64,000 bases of DNA from contig NZ_JAIMJA010000017.1 in the NCBI RefSeq assembly GCF_021295315.1, positions 28,511-92,510 of the forward strand, given 5' to 3'. Positions 1 through 8,430 of this stretch are shown here, piece after piece. Origin of the DNA: Motilimonas cestriensis (GTDB taxonomy: Bacteria > Pseudomonadota > Gammaproteobacteria > Enterobacterales > CBDFNC01). Each line of letters begins with the position of its first letter. Positions within the stretch are counted from its first letter, which is position 1. Under the pieces are notes generated by a model. That model was given only the letters and a program-made list of their open reading frames with translations, was not told the origin of the DNA and did not search any database. A program made the position numbers and the translations under genes.

Positions 1-73
1 ATGTAGCTCAGCTGGATAGAGTACCTGGCTACGAACCAGGCGGTCGGAGGTTCGACTCCTTCCATGCGCGCCA
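1..73 (+). tRNA. tRNA-Arg(ACG), 5' end cut by window edge
   Basis: The first four acceptor-stem bases lie outside the window. The remaining 73 nt match the complete copies downstream base for base, with the anticodon loop CTACGAA giving ACG (read as ICG after deamination, for CGU/CGC/CGA codons) and an encoded CCA end. First of four copies in a tandem array. Confidence 0.95.
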
Positions 74-144
74 CTTTCATTTGTTGTGTAACATAAGTTA
101 TACGATGAATAAAAATCTGCTAAACCAGATAAAAAGTTTACCGC

Positions 145-221
145 GCGCATGTAGCTCAGCTGGATAGAGTACCTGGCTACGAACCAGGCGGTCGGAGGTT
201 CGACTCCTTCCATGCGCGCCA
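145..221 (+). tRNA. tRNA-Arg(ACG), copy 2
   Basis: 77-nt cloverleaf. The 7-bp acceptor stem GCGCATG pairs with CATGCGC, followed by discriminator G and an encoded CCA. The D arm, variable loop and T arm closely resemble E. coli tRNA-Arg(ACG). Anticodon ACG sits in the loop CTACGAA. Confidence 0.97.
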
Positions 222-292
222 ATTTCATTTGTTGTGTAACATAAGTTATACGATGAATAAAAATCTGCTAAACCAGACAAAAAGTTTACCGC

Positions 293-369
293 GCGCATGT
301 AGCTCAGCTGGATAGAGTACCTGGCTACGAACCAGGCGGTCGGAGGTTCGACTCCTTCCATGCGCGCCA
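293..369 (+). tRNA. tRNA-Arg(ACG), copy 3
   Basis: Identical in the tRNA part to the copy 148 bp upstream, with encoded CCA. Probably co-transcribed with the other copies, because the 71-bp spacers hold no terminator. Confidence 0.97.
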
Positions 370-440
370 CTTTCATTTGTTGTGTAACATAAGTTATACG
401 ATGAATAAAAATCTGCTAAACCAGATAAAAAGTTTACCGC

Positions 441-517
441 GCGCATGTAGCTCAGCTGGATAGAGTACCTGGCTACGAACCAGGCGGTCGGAGGTTCGAC
501 TCCTTCCATGCGCGCCA
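441..517 (+). tRNA. tRNA-Arg(ACG), copy 4
   Basis: Last copy of the array and identical in the tRNA part. It is followed directly by a T-rich stretch (ATTTTTTATTC), where the precursor transcript may end, but no clear stem-loop precedes it other than the tRNA itself. Confidence 0.97.
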
Positions 518-1137
518 TTTTTTATTCTTCTTATATATTCTTTATTCCACACTTCCATTCTTTTCCTGAATAAATACTCTCTTTGTTGTTAGTTTTTTGT
601 TATTGCCTGTTTGCTGGGGTGTTGATTTTTTTGTGCTATTTATTCATATTTATGCACTTTGAAATGTTGATAAAGGGCCTGTGTCATGATGGCTACAAAA
701 TGACTGAACGCGAACATCCTGAAATACTTGCTCATTTGAAATATTAGTCTGCTACTTGTGTTTTTTATGGCTGTATATTTTATAACTTTAAGTTTTGTTA
801 GCTTTATTGACCTAATTTGAGATATTTAGATCTCATAGGGGTTTTATAATTGAGTAAAATAAGTAGACTTAATGGCTTTTGAAAAATCGCACTTGTTGGC
901 TTTTTCACCAATAAATGTTGTTTTTTTACAGATAACTCAAGCTTATTAGTTATCGATGTCTAAAAGATAGCTCGTCAATGAATGTCTCTGCTACGTAATA
1001 TGATGGCTAACTCAATATAATAAGAATATAAAAACGACTTAATAGTGAATATTTATTCATTGTAGGTTTGACTTTTTTAAGGTCTAGGTAATAATGCTCA
1101 TGAATTATTATTTAGGCCCGAATGGACGTAATAAATT
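518..1137. other. 620-bp AT-rich intergenic region before oadGAB
   Basis: No credible gene is seen on either strand. It contains a perfect inverted repeat TGAGAT-atttag-ATCTCA at 818-835 and, close to oadG, a promoter-like pair overlapping a second inverted repeat (listed separately). Both are possible operators for the oad operon, but no known regulator site was recognised. Confidence 0.6.
1068..1110 (+). promoter_or_regulatory. Putative oadGAB promoter with overlapping inverted repeat
   Basis: TTGACT at 1068-1073 resembles a sigma70 -35 element. The -10-like AATAAT at 1090-1095 lies 16 bp downstream. The -10 overlaps a perfect 7-bp inverted repeat, TAATAAT (1089-1095) and ATTATTA (1104-1110), separated by 8 bp. 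A repressor bound there would block the promoter. This is read from sequence only. Confidence 0.4.
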
Positions 1138-1377
1138 ATGGATATTACTGAACTGTTATTAGAAGCAGGGAACTTGATGCTGGTCGGCATGATTTCAGTG
1201 TTTTTGTTTCTTGGCCTATTAGTTATTGTTGTTCAACAAATGGCTAAACTTTGTCCCGTTGAATCCGCGCCTGTAGCAGCAAAAAAGCCAGCGGCAAAAC
1301 CTCAGCCAGCAACATTGAATCCAAAATTAATAGCAGCCATCACAAGTGCGGTACAGCAGTACCGTGATAATAAGTAA
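1138..1377 (+). CDS. oadG: Oxaloacetate decarboxylase gamma chain
   Basis: 79-residue small subunit of the Na+-translocating oxaloacetate decarboxylase. One N-terminal membrane helix (about residues 12-34, VGMISVFLFLGLLVIVV) is followed by an Ala/Pro/Lys-rich linker and a short cytoplasmic tail. In the family the gamma chain anchors the alpha chain to the beta membrane subunit and its C-terminal tail helps bind Zn2+. The tail here lacks the His-rich run of some homologues. It is first in oadG-oadA-oadB, 38 bp before oadA. No strong ribosome-binding site precedes the ATG. Length is typical and the identification rests mainly on context plus topology. Confidence 0.9.
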   Translation: MDITELLLEAGNLMLVGMISVFLFLGLLVIVVQQMAKLCPVESAPVAAKKPAAKPQPATLNPKLIAAITSAVQQYRDNK

Positions 1378-1415
1378 CTTGGTTCTAAGAAAACTTTTTA
1401 AAGGAGCACAACGTC

Positions 1416-3203
1416 ATGTCTAAGCCTCTCGCTATAACTGAAGTGGTATTGCGCGACGCACACCAATCGCTGTTTGCGACGCGTATGCGTATCGAAGATA
1501 TGCTGCCTATTGCAGAGAAACTCGATAAAATGGGCTTTTGGTCTCTCGAGACTTGGGGCGGCGCAACATTTGACGCCTGTATCCGTTATTTGGGTGAAGA
1601 TCCTTGGGAGCGCATCCGCAAGCTTAAGCAAGCAATGCCAAACACGAAACATCAAATGCTATTACGGGGTCAAAACCTATTAGGCTACCGCCACTACGCG
1701 GATGATGTGGTAGAGAAGTTTGTTGAGCGAGCTCATGCCAATGGTGTTGATGTGTTTCGTATCTTTGATGCGATGAACGATGTCCGTAACTTTCAAACGG
1801 CTGTCAAAGCCGCGGTAAATGTTGGTGCTCATGCACAAGGTACTATCTCTTACACGACTAGCCCAGTACACACAGTGGATACTTGGGTGGATATGGCTAA
1901 ACGTTTACAAGACATGGGCGCTCACTCTATCTGTATCAAAGATATGGCTGGCCTGCTTAAGCCTTATGTTGCCGAGGAATTGGTTACTCGCATTAAAGAA
2001 ACTGTCGATCTACCGTTAGCCCTACATTGTCATGCTACGACTGGTTTAAGTATTGCGACTCAGCAAAAAGCCATTGATAGTGGTATTGATATCCTTGATA
2101 CGGCTATTTCCTCAATGAGTATGACTTACGGTCATTCACCAACGGAAACCATTGTCTCTATTGTAGAAGGCACTGAACGTGATACCGGTCTAGACTTGCA
2201 TGCGCTTGAAGACATCGCTTCTTACTTCCGTGAGGTGCGCAAAAAGTATGTGAAATTTGAAGGCGCTCTAAAAGGTGTTGATTCACGTATTTTGATAGCT
2301 CAGGTGCCGGGTGGCATGCTAACAAATATGGAAAGCCAGCTTAAAGAGCAAGGCGCGGGTGACCGTTTAGATGAAGTATTAAAAGAAATTCCACGTGTAC
2401 GTGAAGATCTTGGCTTTATTCCGCTTGTTACTCCTACCTCGCAAATTGTTGGTACTCAAGCCGTAATTAACGTTCTAATGGGCGAGCGCTACAAAAACAT
2501 TACCAAAGAGACAGCTGGTGTACTTAAAGGTGAGTACGGCGCTACGCCAGCAGCGGTAAACACCGAGCTACAGCAACGCGTGTTAGAGGGCAGTGAAGTC
2601 ATTACTTGTCGTCCTGCTGATTTACTTGAGCCAGAGTTAGCAGCATTAACTGCTGAGTTCTTAGGCAAAGCGAAAGAGAAAGACATTAAGGTTGCTGAAA
2701 ATGAAGTGGACGATGCGCTTATTTACGCGCTATTCCCACAAGTAGGCCTTAAGTTTTTAGAGAATCGTAATAATCCTGACGCATTTGAGCCAGTGCCAAG
2801 TGCCGATGATATGAAGCCTGCGGCTGCGCCGCGTACTGAAGCTGAAACCTACGCGGTTAAAGTGGATGGTCAGGTATTTAATGTTGAAGTGGGGCCTGCA
2901 GGTAGCATTGAAACCATCACGCCAGTGGGTGGGGCTCCTGTTGCTGTCGATTCAGCTGCTGCCGCGCCTGTTGCTACTGCAAATGGTCCAGCAGAAGATA
3001 TTACCTCGCCATTATCAGGCACTATTTTTAAAGTGCTAGTGCAACAAGGTGAGCAAGTGAGTGAAGGTGACGTACTGTTGATCATGGAAGCGATGAAGAT
3101 GGAAACTGAAATCAGAGCGGTTCGAGCAGGTACGGTACAAGCGATTCATGTTCGTGAAGGTGATTCAGTTGCAGTTGGCGATGCCCTGCTAGCGCTGGCA
3201 TAA
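1416..3203 (+). CDS. oadA: Oxaloacetate decarboxylase alpha chain
   Basis: 595-residue biotin-dependent carboxyltransferase that moves the carboxyl group of oxaloacetate to biotin, giving pyruvate. Residues about 4-265 form the TIM-barrel carboxyltransferase domain ([16 protein letters not shown] near the N-terminus and the metal-binding segment ALHCHATTG). A conserved OadA/pyruvate-carboxylase domain follows to about 470, then an Ala/Pro-rich linker and a C-terminal biotinyl domain. The biotinylation motif MEAMKMET is present with the acceptor Lys561. AAAGGAG lies just before the ATG. The downstream oadB ribosome-binding site overlaps the stop codon, consistent with coupled translation. Full length and intact. 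Confidence 0.98.
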   Translation: MSKPLAITEVVLRDAHQSLFATRMRIEDMLPIAEKLDKMGFWSLETWGGATFDACIRYLGEDPWERIRKLKQAMPNTKHQMLLRGQNLLGYRHYADDVVEKFVERAHANGVDVFRIFDAMNDVRNFQTAVKAAVNVGAHAQGTISYTTSPVHTVDTWVDMAKRLQDMGAHSICIKDMAGLLKPYVAEELVTRIKETVDLPLALHCHATTGLSIATQQKAIDSGIDILDTAISSMSMTYGHSPTETIVSIVEGTERDTGLDLHALEDIASYFREVRKKYVKFEGALKGVDSRILIAQVPGGMLTNMESQLKEQGAGDRLDEVLKEIPRVREDLGFIPLVTPTSQIVGTQAVINVLMGERYKNITKETAGVLKGEYGATPAAVNTELQQRVLEGSEVITCRPADLLEPELAALTAEFLGKAKEKDIKVAENEVDDALIYALFPQVGLKFLENRNNPDAFEPVPSADDMKPAAAPRTEAETYAVKVDGQVFNVEVGPAGSIETITPVGGAPVAVDSAAAAPVATANGPAEDITSPLSGTIFKVLVQQGEQVSEGDVLLIMEAMKMETEIRAVRAGTVQAIHVREGDSVAVGDALLALA

Positions 3204-3212
3204 GGAGTTCCA

Positions 3213-4343
3213 GTGGAAGGTTTATTAACCCTTTGGCACGATACCGGTATCTATCATTTCGAGTGGAAACAGCTCGTAATGATGGCGGTGGGTGCTTTAT
3301 TACTTTACTTAGCGATAGTACGTAAGTTTGAACCATTATTATTGTTGCCGATTGGTTTTGGCGCTATTTTAGCCAATATTCCCAATGCCGGTTTTACCGA
3401 CGAAGGTGGCATACTTTACTACATCTACCATATTGGTATTGAAACGGGTGTTTTCCCGTTACTTATCTTTATGGGGGTGGGCGCGATGACAGACTTTGGT
3501 GCGCTAATTGCTAACCCTAAAATGCTATTCTTGGGAGCCGCGGCACAATTTGGTATTTTTGCTACCTTGTTTGGTGCAATCATGTTGAATGTTATCCCAG
3601 GTTTTGAGTTTAGCTTACAGGACGCTTCTGCCATTGCCATTATTGGTGGTGCGGATGGGCCAACAGCAATATTCCTTGCTTCCAAGCTTGCCCCTCACTT
3701 GTTAGGTGCGATTGCGGTAGCGGCATATTCTTACATGGCGTTAGTGCCTTTGATTCAACCGCCGATCATGCGTGCTTTAACTTCTGAGAAAGAGCGTGCG
3801 ATCCAGATGGAGCAATTAAGACCAGTTAGCAAGCGTGAGAAAATTTTATTTCCGCTATTGGTGCTGTTTGCTTGTATCTTGTTATTACCAGCAGCAACAC
3901 CGCTTGTGGGCATGTTCTGTTTAGGCAACCTGATGCGTGAATCTGGCGTTGTAGAGCGTTTAAGTAATGCTGCGCAAAATGAAATTATTAACGCGGTAAC
4001 TATTTTCCTCGGCTTGGCTGTTGGATCTAAGTTATCAGCCAAATATTTCTTAACCTTAGAAACATTAGGCATTTTGGTACTTGGCGCGGTGGCGTTTGCG
4101 ATTGGTACTGCCTCGGGTGTATTGATGGCGAAACTAATGAGCCGAATGTCGGGCGGTAAGATTAACCCATTATTAGGGGCTGCGGGTGTATCAGCGGTGC
4201 CAATGGCGGCGCGAGTGGTGAATAAAGTGGGCCTAGAAGCTAACCCACAAAACTTCTTACTGATGCATGCTATGGGCCCTAACGTGGCTGGCGTACTCGG
4301 TAGTGCTGTCGCCGCTGGTGTGTTACTGGCTTTAGTTGGTTAA
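3213..4343 (+). CDS. oadB: Oxaloacetate decarboxylase beta chain (Na+ pump subunit)
   Basis: 376-residue polytopic inner-membrane protein that decarboxylates carboxybiotin and exports Na+. It starts with GTG behind AAGGAG, which overlaps the oadA stop codon. About nine hydrophobic segments are visible. The signature [10 protein letters not shown] carries the conserved aspartate (Asp148 here) that corresponds to the residue known to be essential for Na+ coupling in Klebsiella OadB. The operon gives this organism a primary Na+ pump, common in marine Vibrio and Shewanella relatives. No citrate lyase or citrate carrier gene is adjacent, so the source of oxaloacetate is not shown here. Confidence 0.97.
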   Translation: MEGLLTLWHDTGIYHFEWKQLVMMAVGALLLYLAIVRKFEPLLLLPIGFGAILANIPNAGFTDEGGILYYIYHIGIETGVFPLLIFMGVGAMTDFGALIANPKMLFLGAAAQFGIFATLFGAIMLNVIPGFEFSLQDASAIAIIGGADGPTAIFLASKLAPHLLGAIAVAAYSYMALVPLIQPPIMRALTSEKERAIQMEQLRPVSKREKILFPLLVLFACILLLPAATPLVGMFCLGNLMRESGVVERLSNAAQNEIINAVTIFLGLAVGSKLSAKYFLTLETLGILVLGAVAFAIGTASGVLMAKLMSRMSGGKINPLLGAAGVSAVPMAARVVNKVGLEANPQNFLLMHAMGPNVAGVLGSAVAAGVLLALVG

Positions 4344-4371
4344 TCTCTATTTAATCAGATAAGCATTTAAT

Positions 4372-4398
4372 AAAAGGTGGCTTGGCCACCTTTTTTAT
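4372..4398 (+). terminator. Rho-independent terminator of oadGAB
   Basis: Stem AAAGGTGG / CCACCTTT with loop CTTGG, followed by TTTTATT. It starts about 30 bp after the oadB stop. Confidence 0.9.
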
Positions 4399-4445
4399 TG
4401 CCCCCACTTAGTTCTCGTTGGTTAAGGCCTATTTTAGCTTGTCTT

Positions 4446-4616
4446 TTATGTTCGTGTTAAATGAAGCATTAAAGTAAAAAAGCCAATTAAAAAGGCAGAC
4501 AGGCCAGCTATCCAGTAAAAACCTTTCGCGCCCTGCTTAATTGATAAACCATTGTAATGCAGAAACCCCAGCCAAAGTAATGAGATAACTAGGGGGATTA
4601 AAAACATTCTCGCCAT
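4446..4616 (-). CDS. Small two-helix membrane protein, unknown function
   Basis: 56-residue protein with two predicted membrane helices (about residues 3-20 and 34-53) joined by a short polar loop containing KQGAKGFYW. The start MARMF is chosen because AAGGAG lies 7 nt upstream; a longer reading to 4637 would put that ribosome-binding site inside the gene. The C-terminus ends with Leu-Thr-Arg-Thr. It stands alone, convergent to oadB and divergent from yqaA. I do not recognise a family. The good start signal and membrane composition make it a probable real gene. Confidence 0.6.
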   Translation of the reverse strand: MARMFLIPLVISLLWLGFLHYNGLSIKQGAKGFYWIAGLSAFLIGFFTLMLHLTRT

Positions 4617-4843
4617 TGTAGCGCTCCTTGGGTGCATAGCCTGTCGTTGTTTAGCTTACGTTTGAGTTGCCACATCTGCTCTATTTATATCAAAAAACAT
4701 CGCATTAGGGGTGATAGCGTTGTCTGAGTTGGCAACCTTTAGTCTGATTTTACGTTAAAAATCGACTACTTCGCCTTGCTTAAGCTTAGATTAACGAACA
4801 AATTTGATAAACTGTTGCCACTTGGTTTTTCTGGTTGATTAAA

Positions 4844-5281
4844 ATGTTCGAAACTGTGCTAACGCACACTATGTCACTATGGGGCTTGTTTAGTCTGAGC
4901 TTTATCGCCGCGACTTTATTACCTGCAGGCTCTGAAGTATTACTCACTGCTATGATCTTGGCTGAACAATATTCAGTCTACAGTTTGATCGCAGTGGCAA
5001 CTATAGGCAATACATTGGGTGGATTTCTCACTTACTATTTTGGTTGGTTAGCGCGCTGTTATCAAAAGAACTTAGAAATTAAGCAACAGAAAGTCATCAT
5101 TTATATGCAACGTTATGGTATTTATTGTTTATTATTTAGCTGGTTACCTATTTTCGGTGATATTTTTTGTTTTGCGGCTGGCTGGTTGAAATTAAATCGC
5201 TACTGGTCAGGTTTATTGCTATTGCTTGGTAAGCTGTTACGTTACTCATTTATTGCTTTGATTGCTCAAGGTCTTATCTGA
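4844..5281 (+). CDS. yqaA: YqaA-like DedA/VTT-family inner-membrane protein
   Basis: 145 residues with several hydrophobic segments. The N-terminus SLSFIAATLLPAGSEVLLTAM and the segment NTLGGFLTYYFGW match the YqaA family (SNARE-associated/VTT-like), whose members are small membrane proteins of unclear function, possibly lipid-related. In E. coli yqaA also lies directly before gshA, which supports the name. An in-frame TTG at 4835 could add three residues; neither start has a strong ribosome-binding site. Confidence 0.85.
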   Translation: MFETVLTHTMSLWGLFSLSFIAATLLPAGSEVLLTAMILAEQYSVYSLIAVATIGNTLGGFLTYYFGWLARCYQKNLEIKQQKVIIYMQRYGIYCLLFSWLPIFGDIFCFAAGWLKLNRYWSGLLLLLGKLLRYSFIALIAQGLI

Positions 5282-5503
5282 GCCAAAGTATGAGCGAAAA
5301 CTTGTAATATGAAGTGGCAGCCCCAATATACGGTAGCAAACATATTATTATGCGCATTTACCTGTTAGCGGTTTAGGTAAGTGTTTTCTGCAGCTTGCTG
5401 TAAGTGAATCAGAGTGACATGATGTGACTCTTCTATTTGTTTAGGCGCCAGCGACTATCACTCTTATGAATAAGACTGGTGTGACATAAACTAAGGCTTT
5501 ATC

Positions 5504-7063
5504 TTGAATTCAAAATTTAATCAACAACTTGAGCTGTTAAAGGCTACTCCTGGAGCGTTGACTGGGATCAATCGAGGCATTGAGCGGGAAAGTTTACGCG
5601 TTGCTAGTAATGGCCAGCTAGCGCAAACTCCTCATCCTGAATCATTAGGTAAAGCGTTAACGCATTCAACCATTACAACTGACTTTGCAGAAAGCCTACT
5701 AGAGTTTATTACCCCAGTATCAACCGCTACTTCGGTCTTATTTGAGCAATTACAAGACATTCACCATTACACGGTGAAAAATTTGGGCCAAGAGCAGCTT
5801 TGGCCAATGAGCATGCCTTGTTACTGCGCTGATGAAGAGCAAATAGAACTCGCGCAATACGGCACCTCTAATATCGGCAAAATGAAAACCACTTACCGTG
5901 AAGGGTTAAAAAACCGCTACGGTAGTATGATGCAAATTATCTCGGGTGTGCATTACAATTTCTCTTTGCCGCAGCAGTTTTGGCAGTTAAAGCAAGCGCC
6001 GGGAATGAGTGAACAAGATAAAGCCTCAGCTGGATATATGGCTTTAGTGCGTAATTTTTACCGTTTTGGCTGGGTTATTCCTTATTTGTTTGGTGCTTCA
6101 CCTGCGCTTTGTAGTTCATTTTTACAAGGTAAAAAGAGCAGCTTACCATTTGAAGCTCTTGGCAAAGGAACGGTTTATCTACCTTATGCGACGTCTTTAC
6201 GTTTGAGTGATTTGGGATATACAAATAGCAGTCAAGCTGATTTGTGTGTGAGTTATAATGCGCTTGACTCTTATCTTCATTCGGTCGAAAAAGCCGTCAA
6301 TGCACACTCGCTAGCTTTTGAAAAAATTGGTGTAAAAGAAAACGGCCAATATAAGCAGTTAAACGCTAATATGCTGCAAATCGAGAATGAACTTTACGCG
6401 CCGATCCGTCCTAAGCGTGTCACGTTTGCCAATGAAAAGCCGCGTCATGCACTGGCGGCGCGTGGTATTGAGTATATTGAAGTGCGCTCACTTGATGTGA
6501 ATCCGTTCGCCGCTGTGGGGATCACACCGCTCCAGTCTTATTTCTTAGATGTTTTTCTCACTTGGTGCGCCCTTAAACCGTCGGCTGAATTTGATCCATC
6601 GCGCTGTAATGAATACAAAGGCAACTTTACTAAAGTGGTACTTGAAGGCAGAAAGCCGGGCATTACTCTTGAGATCAGTCGTGAAGAATTAACCATACCG
6701 CAATGGGGTGAAAAACTGATGCTTGAGTGGCGTGAAGTGGCGGCAATGCTTGATCGCGATAACAACACTCAATCATTTAGCGCCGCTTTAACTGAGTTGG
6801 CGCCAAGCTTTGCTGACCCTGAACTCACCTTGTCTGGGCAGCTATTGAAAGAACTAAAATCATTAGAAATAGATAATGGTGAATTTGCCATCAAATTATC
6901 GAATCAATACAAGCAAGAGCTTGCCTCTGGTTCATACCAATATTGGACTGAAGATGATTTTACCCAATTTAGAGTTGAGTCGATGATTAAGCAGCAGGCG
7001 ATTGAGTCGGCAGACCAAGTGGGCTTTGATGAGTTTTTGACCCAGTATTTTGCCAAGAAGTAG
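5504..7063 (+). CDS. gshA: Glutamate-cysteine ligase
   Basis: 519 residues, the usual size for the proteobacterial class I enzyme that makes gamma-glutamylcysteine from glutamate, cysteine and ATP, the first step of glutathione synthesis. Recognisable family segments are GINRGIERESLRV near the N-terminus, DFAESLLEFITP, and EYIEVRSLDVNPFAAVGI in the middle. It begins with TTG, as E. coli gshA does, with AAGGC upstream. The 220-bp leader contains an imperfect hairpin around TTACCT...AGGTAA but no recognised control element. The neighbours (yqaA upstream; a lipoprotein gene and luxS downstream) match the Vibrio/Shewanella order. Confidence 0.98.
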   Translation: MNSKFNQQLELLKATPGALTGINRGIERESLRVASNGQLAQTPHPESLGKALTHSTITTDFAESLLEFITPVSTATSVLFEQLQDIHHYTVKNLGQEQLWPMSMPCYCADEEQIELAQYGTSNIGKMKTTYREGLKNRYGSMMQIISGVHYNFSLPQQFWQLKQAPGMSEQDKASAGYMALVRNFYRFGWVIPYLFGASPALCSSFLQGKKSSLPFEALGKGTVYLPYATSLRLSDLGYTNSSQADLCVSYNALDSYLHSVEKAVNAHSLAFEKIGVKENGQYKQLNANMLQIENELYAPIRPKRVTFANEKPRHALAARGIEYIEVRSLDVNPFAAVGITPLQSYFLDVFLTWCALKPSAEFDPSRCNEYKGNFTKVVLEGRKPGITLEISREELTIPQWGEKLMLEWREVAAMLDRDNNTQSFSAALTELAPSFADPELTLSGQLLKELKSLEIDNGEFAIKLSNQYKQELASGSYQYWTEDDFTQFRVESMIKQQAIESADQVGFDEFLTQYFAKK

Positions 7064-7078
7064 CAGTAGATAAAAAAG

Positions 7079-7098
7079 CAGGAGCCTTACGGCTCCTG
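7079..7098 (-). terminator. Strong hairpin, terminator-like only on the minus strand
   Basis: Perfect 8-bp stem CAGGAGCC / GGCTCCTG with loop TTAC, 15 bp after gshA. On the plus strand it is followed by AAAACA, not T. Read on the minus strand it is followed by CTTTTTTA. It may be a partial gshA terminator or 3' stabiliser, or block antisense transcription. Confidence 0.5.
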
Positions 7099-7158
7099 AA
7101 AACAATGAAAAAAACAATTCTTGCACTTACTAAGGCAACAATAGAGGCAAAGAGTTCA

Positions 7159-7782
7159 ATGGGAATAATAAAAAATACAAAATATTTTTTTCTGCTTACT
7201 TGTGTGTCTTTATTGGCTGCATGTAGCTCATCCCCACCCCGAAATCCCGAAAATTTATGTGAAATATTTCAAGAAAAGCGCGATTGGTATACGGCGGCGA
7301 AGGACATGGAAGATAAATGGGGCACGCCACTTCATGTACCAATGGCAATGATGTATCAAGAGAGTAGCTTTAAGCATGATGCCGCGCCGCCGATGGAGTA
7401 TTTCTTATTTATCCCAACTGGAAGAGCCAGTAGTGCTTATGGTTACAGCCAGGCCAAAACGTTAACTTGGCAAGATTATACTCGTGAAACGGGAAACGGT
7501 TGGGCCAGCCGTGATGACTTTGCCGATGCGATTGATTTTATGGGGTGGTTTACCACTAAGACTCATAAAATTAATGGCGTATCTAAATGGGATGCTTACC
7601 GTCAATACCTTAATTATCACGAGGGTTGGGGTGGCTATAGAAAAGGTAGTTATAACAAAAAACCTTGGTTAATCAAGGTGTCAAAGAAAGTTGACCAACG
7701 CGCCAAGCAATATGCTCAACAATTAAAGCGGTGCCAAGATGACTTAGATTCAGGTTGGTTGTGGCGTACTTTCTTTAGCTAA
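7159..7782 (+). CDS. Lipoprotein with lytic-transglycosylase-like (SLT) fold
   Basis: 207 residues from the ATG at 7159. This start gives a compact lipoprotein signal peptide ending in LLAAC with acylated Cys22. An ATG at 7105 would add 18 polar residues in front and lies directly after a hairpin. The segment VPMAMMYQESSFKHDA carries the catalytic-Glu ES motif of lysozyme-like transglycosylases. ASSAYGYSQAKTLTWQDY follows as in SLT family members, with LNYHEGWGGY near the C-terminus. It probably cleaves or binds peptidoglycan at the outer membrane. A similar gene lies between gshA and luxS in Vibrio, so the context is conserved. The exact enzyme class is not certain. Confidence 0.85.
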   Translation: MGIIKNTKYFFLLTCVSLLAACSSSPPRNPENLCEIFQEKRDWYTAAKDMEDKWGTPLHVPMAMMYQESSFKHDAAPPMEYFLFIPTGRASSAYGYSQAKTLTWQDYTRETGNGWASRDDFADAIDFMGWFTTKTHKINGVSKWDAYRQYLNYHEGWGGYRKGSYNKKPWLIKVSKKVDQRAKQYAQQLKRCQDDLDSGWLWRTFFS

Positions 7783-7855
7783 AACCCAACAATCAACTAG
7801 ATCCCAGTCACGGCTTTGGTTAGAGTAGCGCCATAACTATGATAGGAGAAACAAG

Positions 7856-8365
7856 ATGCCATTATTAGATAGCTTCACTGTAGACCATACCAAGATGAAT
7901 GCACCTGCAGTACGTGTGGCAAAAACCATGAAAACCCCAGGCCAAGATACGATTACCGTATTCGACCTACGTTTTTGCGTACCAAATGAAGAGCTACTAT
8001 CAGAAAAAGGTATCCACACCTTAGAGCACTTATTTGCCGGTTTTATCCGTCAGCATTTAAATAGCGACACCGTAGAAATTATTGATGTGTCTCCAATGGG
8101 GTGTCGTACTGGCTTTTACATGAGCCTTATTGGCTCGCCATCTGAGCAAACAGTTGCCGACAGCTGGTTAGCTGCAATGCAAGATGTGCTTGTTGTGCAA
8201 AGCCAAGATGAAATCCCTGAGCTTAATGAATATCAGTGTGGCACGTTTGTGATGCATTCTCTTGATGAAGCAAAAGCGATAGCTAAAACCATTATTGAAC
8301 GCGGTGTTGGAGTTAATCAAAATGATGAGCTGGCGCTGCCAAAAGAATTACTTGAAAAGCTGTAA
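7856..8365 (+). CDS. luxS: S-ribosylhomocysteine lyase (AI-2 synthase)
   Basis: 169 residues, typical length. It cleaves S-ribosylhomocysteine to homocysteine and 4,5-dihydroxy-2,3-pentanedione, the precursor of the quorum-sensing signal AI-2, and recycles the activated methyl cycle. The Fe2+ ligands are in the HTLEH motif (His54, His58, with Glu57), and the catalytic Cys83 is in [15 protein letters not shown] lies 9 nt before the ATG. It has its own short leader and a terminator shared with the convergent corB. Confidence 0.98.
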   Translation: MPLLDSFTVDHTKMNAPAVRVAKTMKTPGQDTITVFDLRFCVPNEELLSEKGIHTLEHLFAGFIRQHLNSDTVEIIDVSPMGCRTGFYMSLIGSPSEQTVADSWLAAMQDVLVVQSQDEIPELNEYQCGTFVMHSLDEAKAIAKTIIERGVGVNQNDELALPKELLEKL

Positions 8366-8386
8366 CAAATAAATTGAACAACAAAA

Positions 8387-8428
8387 AAAGCGGGCTAACT
8401 TATTCAATACAGTATATCAGCCCGCTTT
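8387..8428. terminator. Bidirectional terminator between luxS and corB
   Basis: Stem AAAGCGGGCT / AGCCCGCTTT with a 22-nt AT-rich loop. It is flanked by an A-run on the left and a T-rich run on the right, so it can serve both convergent genes. Confidence 0.85.
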
Positions 8429-8430
8429 AT

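Larger units (their letters stand above)
1..517 (+). repeat. 148-bp tandem repeat (tRNA-Arg plus 71-bp spacer)
   Basis: tRNA starts fall at -3, 145, 293 and 441, an exact 148-bp period. The spacers are almost identical; the differences seen are AATTTCATTT against ACTTTCATTT and CAGACA against CAGATA. Identical spacers as well as identical genes indicate recent amplification or continuing gene conversion. The spacer contains a short inverted repeat, ATCTG-ctaaac-CAGAT. Confidence 0.95.

Noticed and set aside
1-517. CRISPR array or satellite repeat
   Set aside because: The period is 148 bp and each unit contains a complete tRNA gene; spacers are identical, not diverse.
98-518. Two overlapping minus-strand frames of about 90 codons (GVEPPTAWF, RSRTSDRLV and so on)
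   Set aside because: They are antisense translations of the tandem tRNA-Arg genes, a known artefact.
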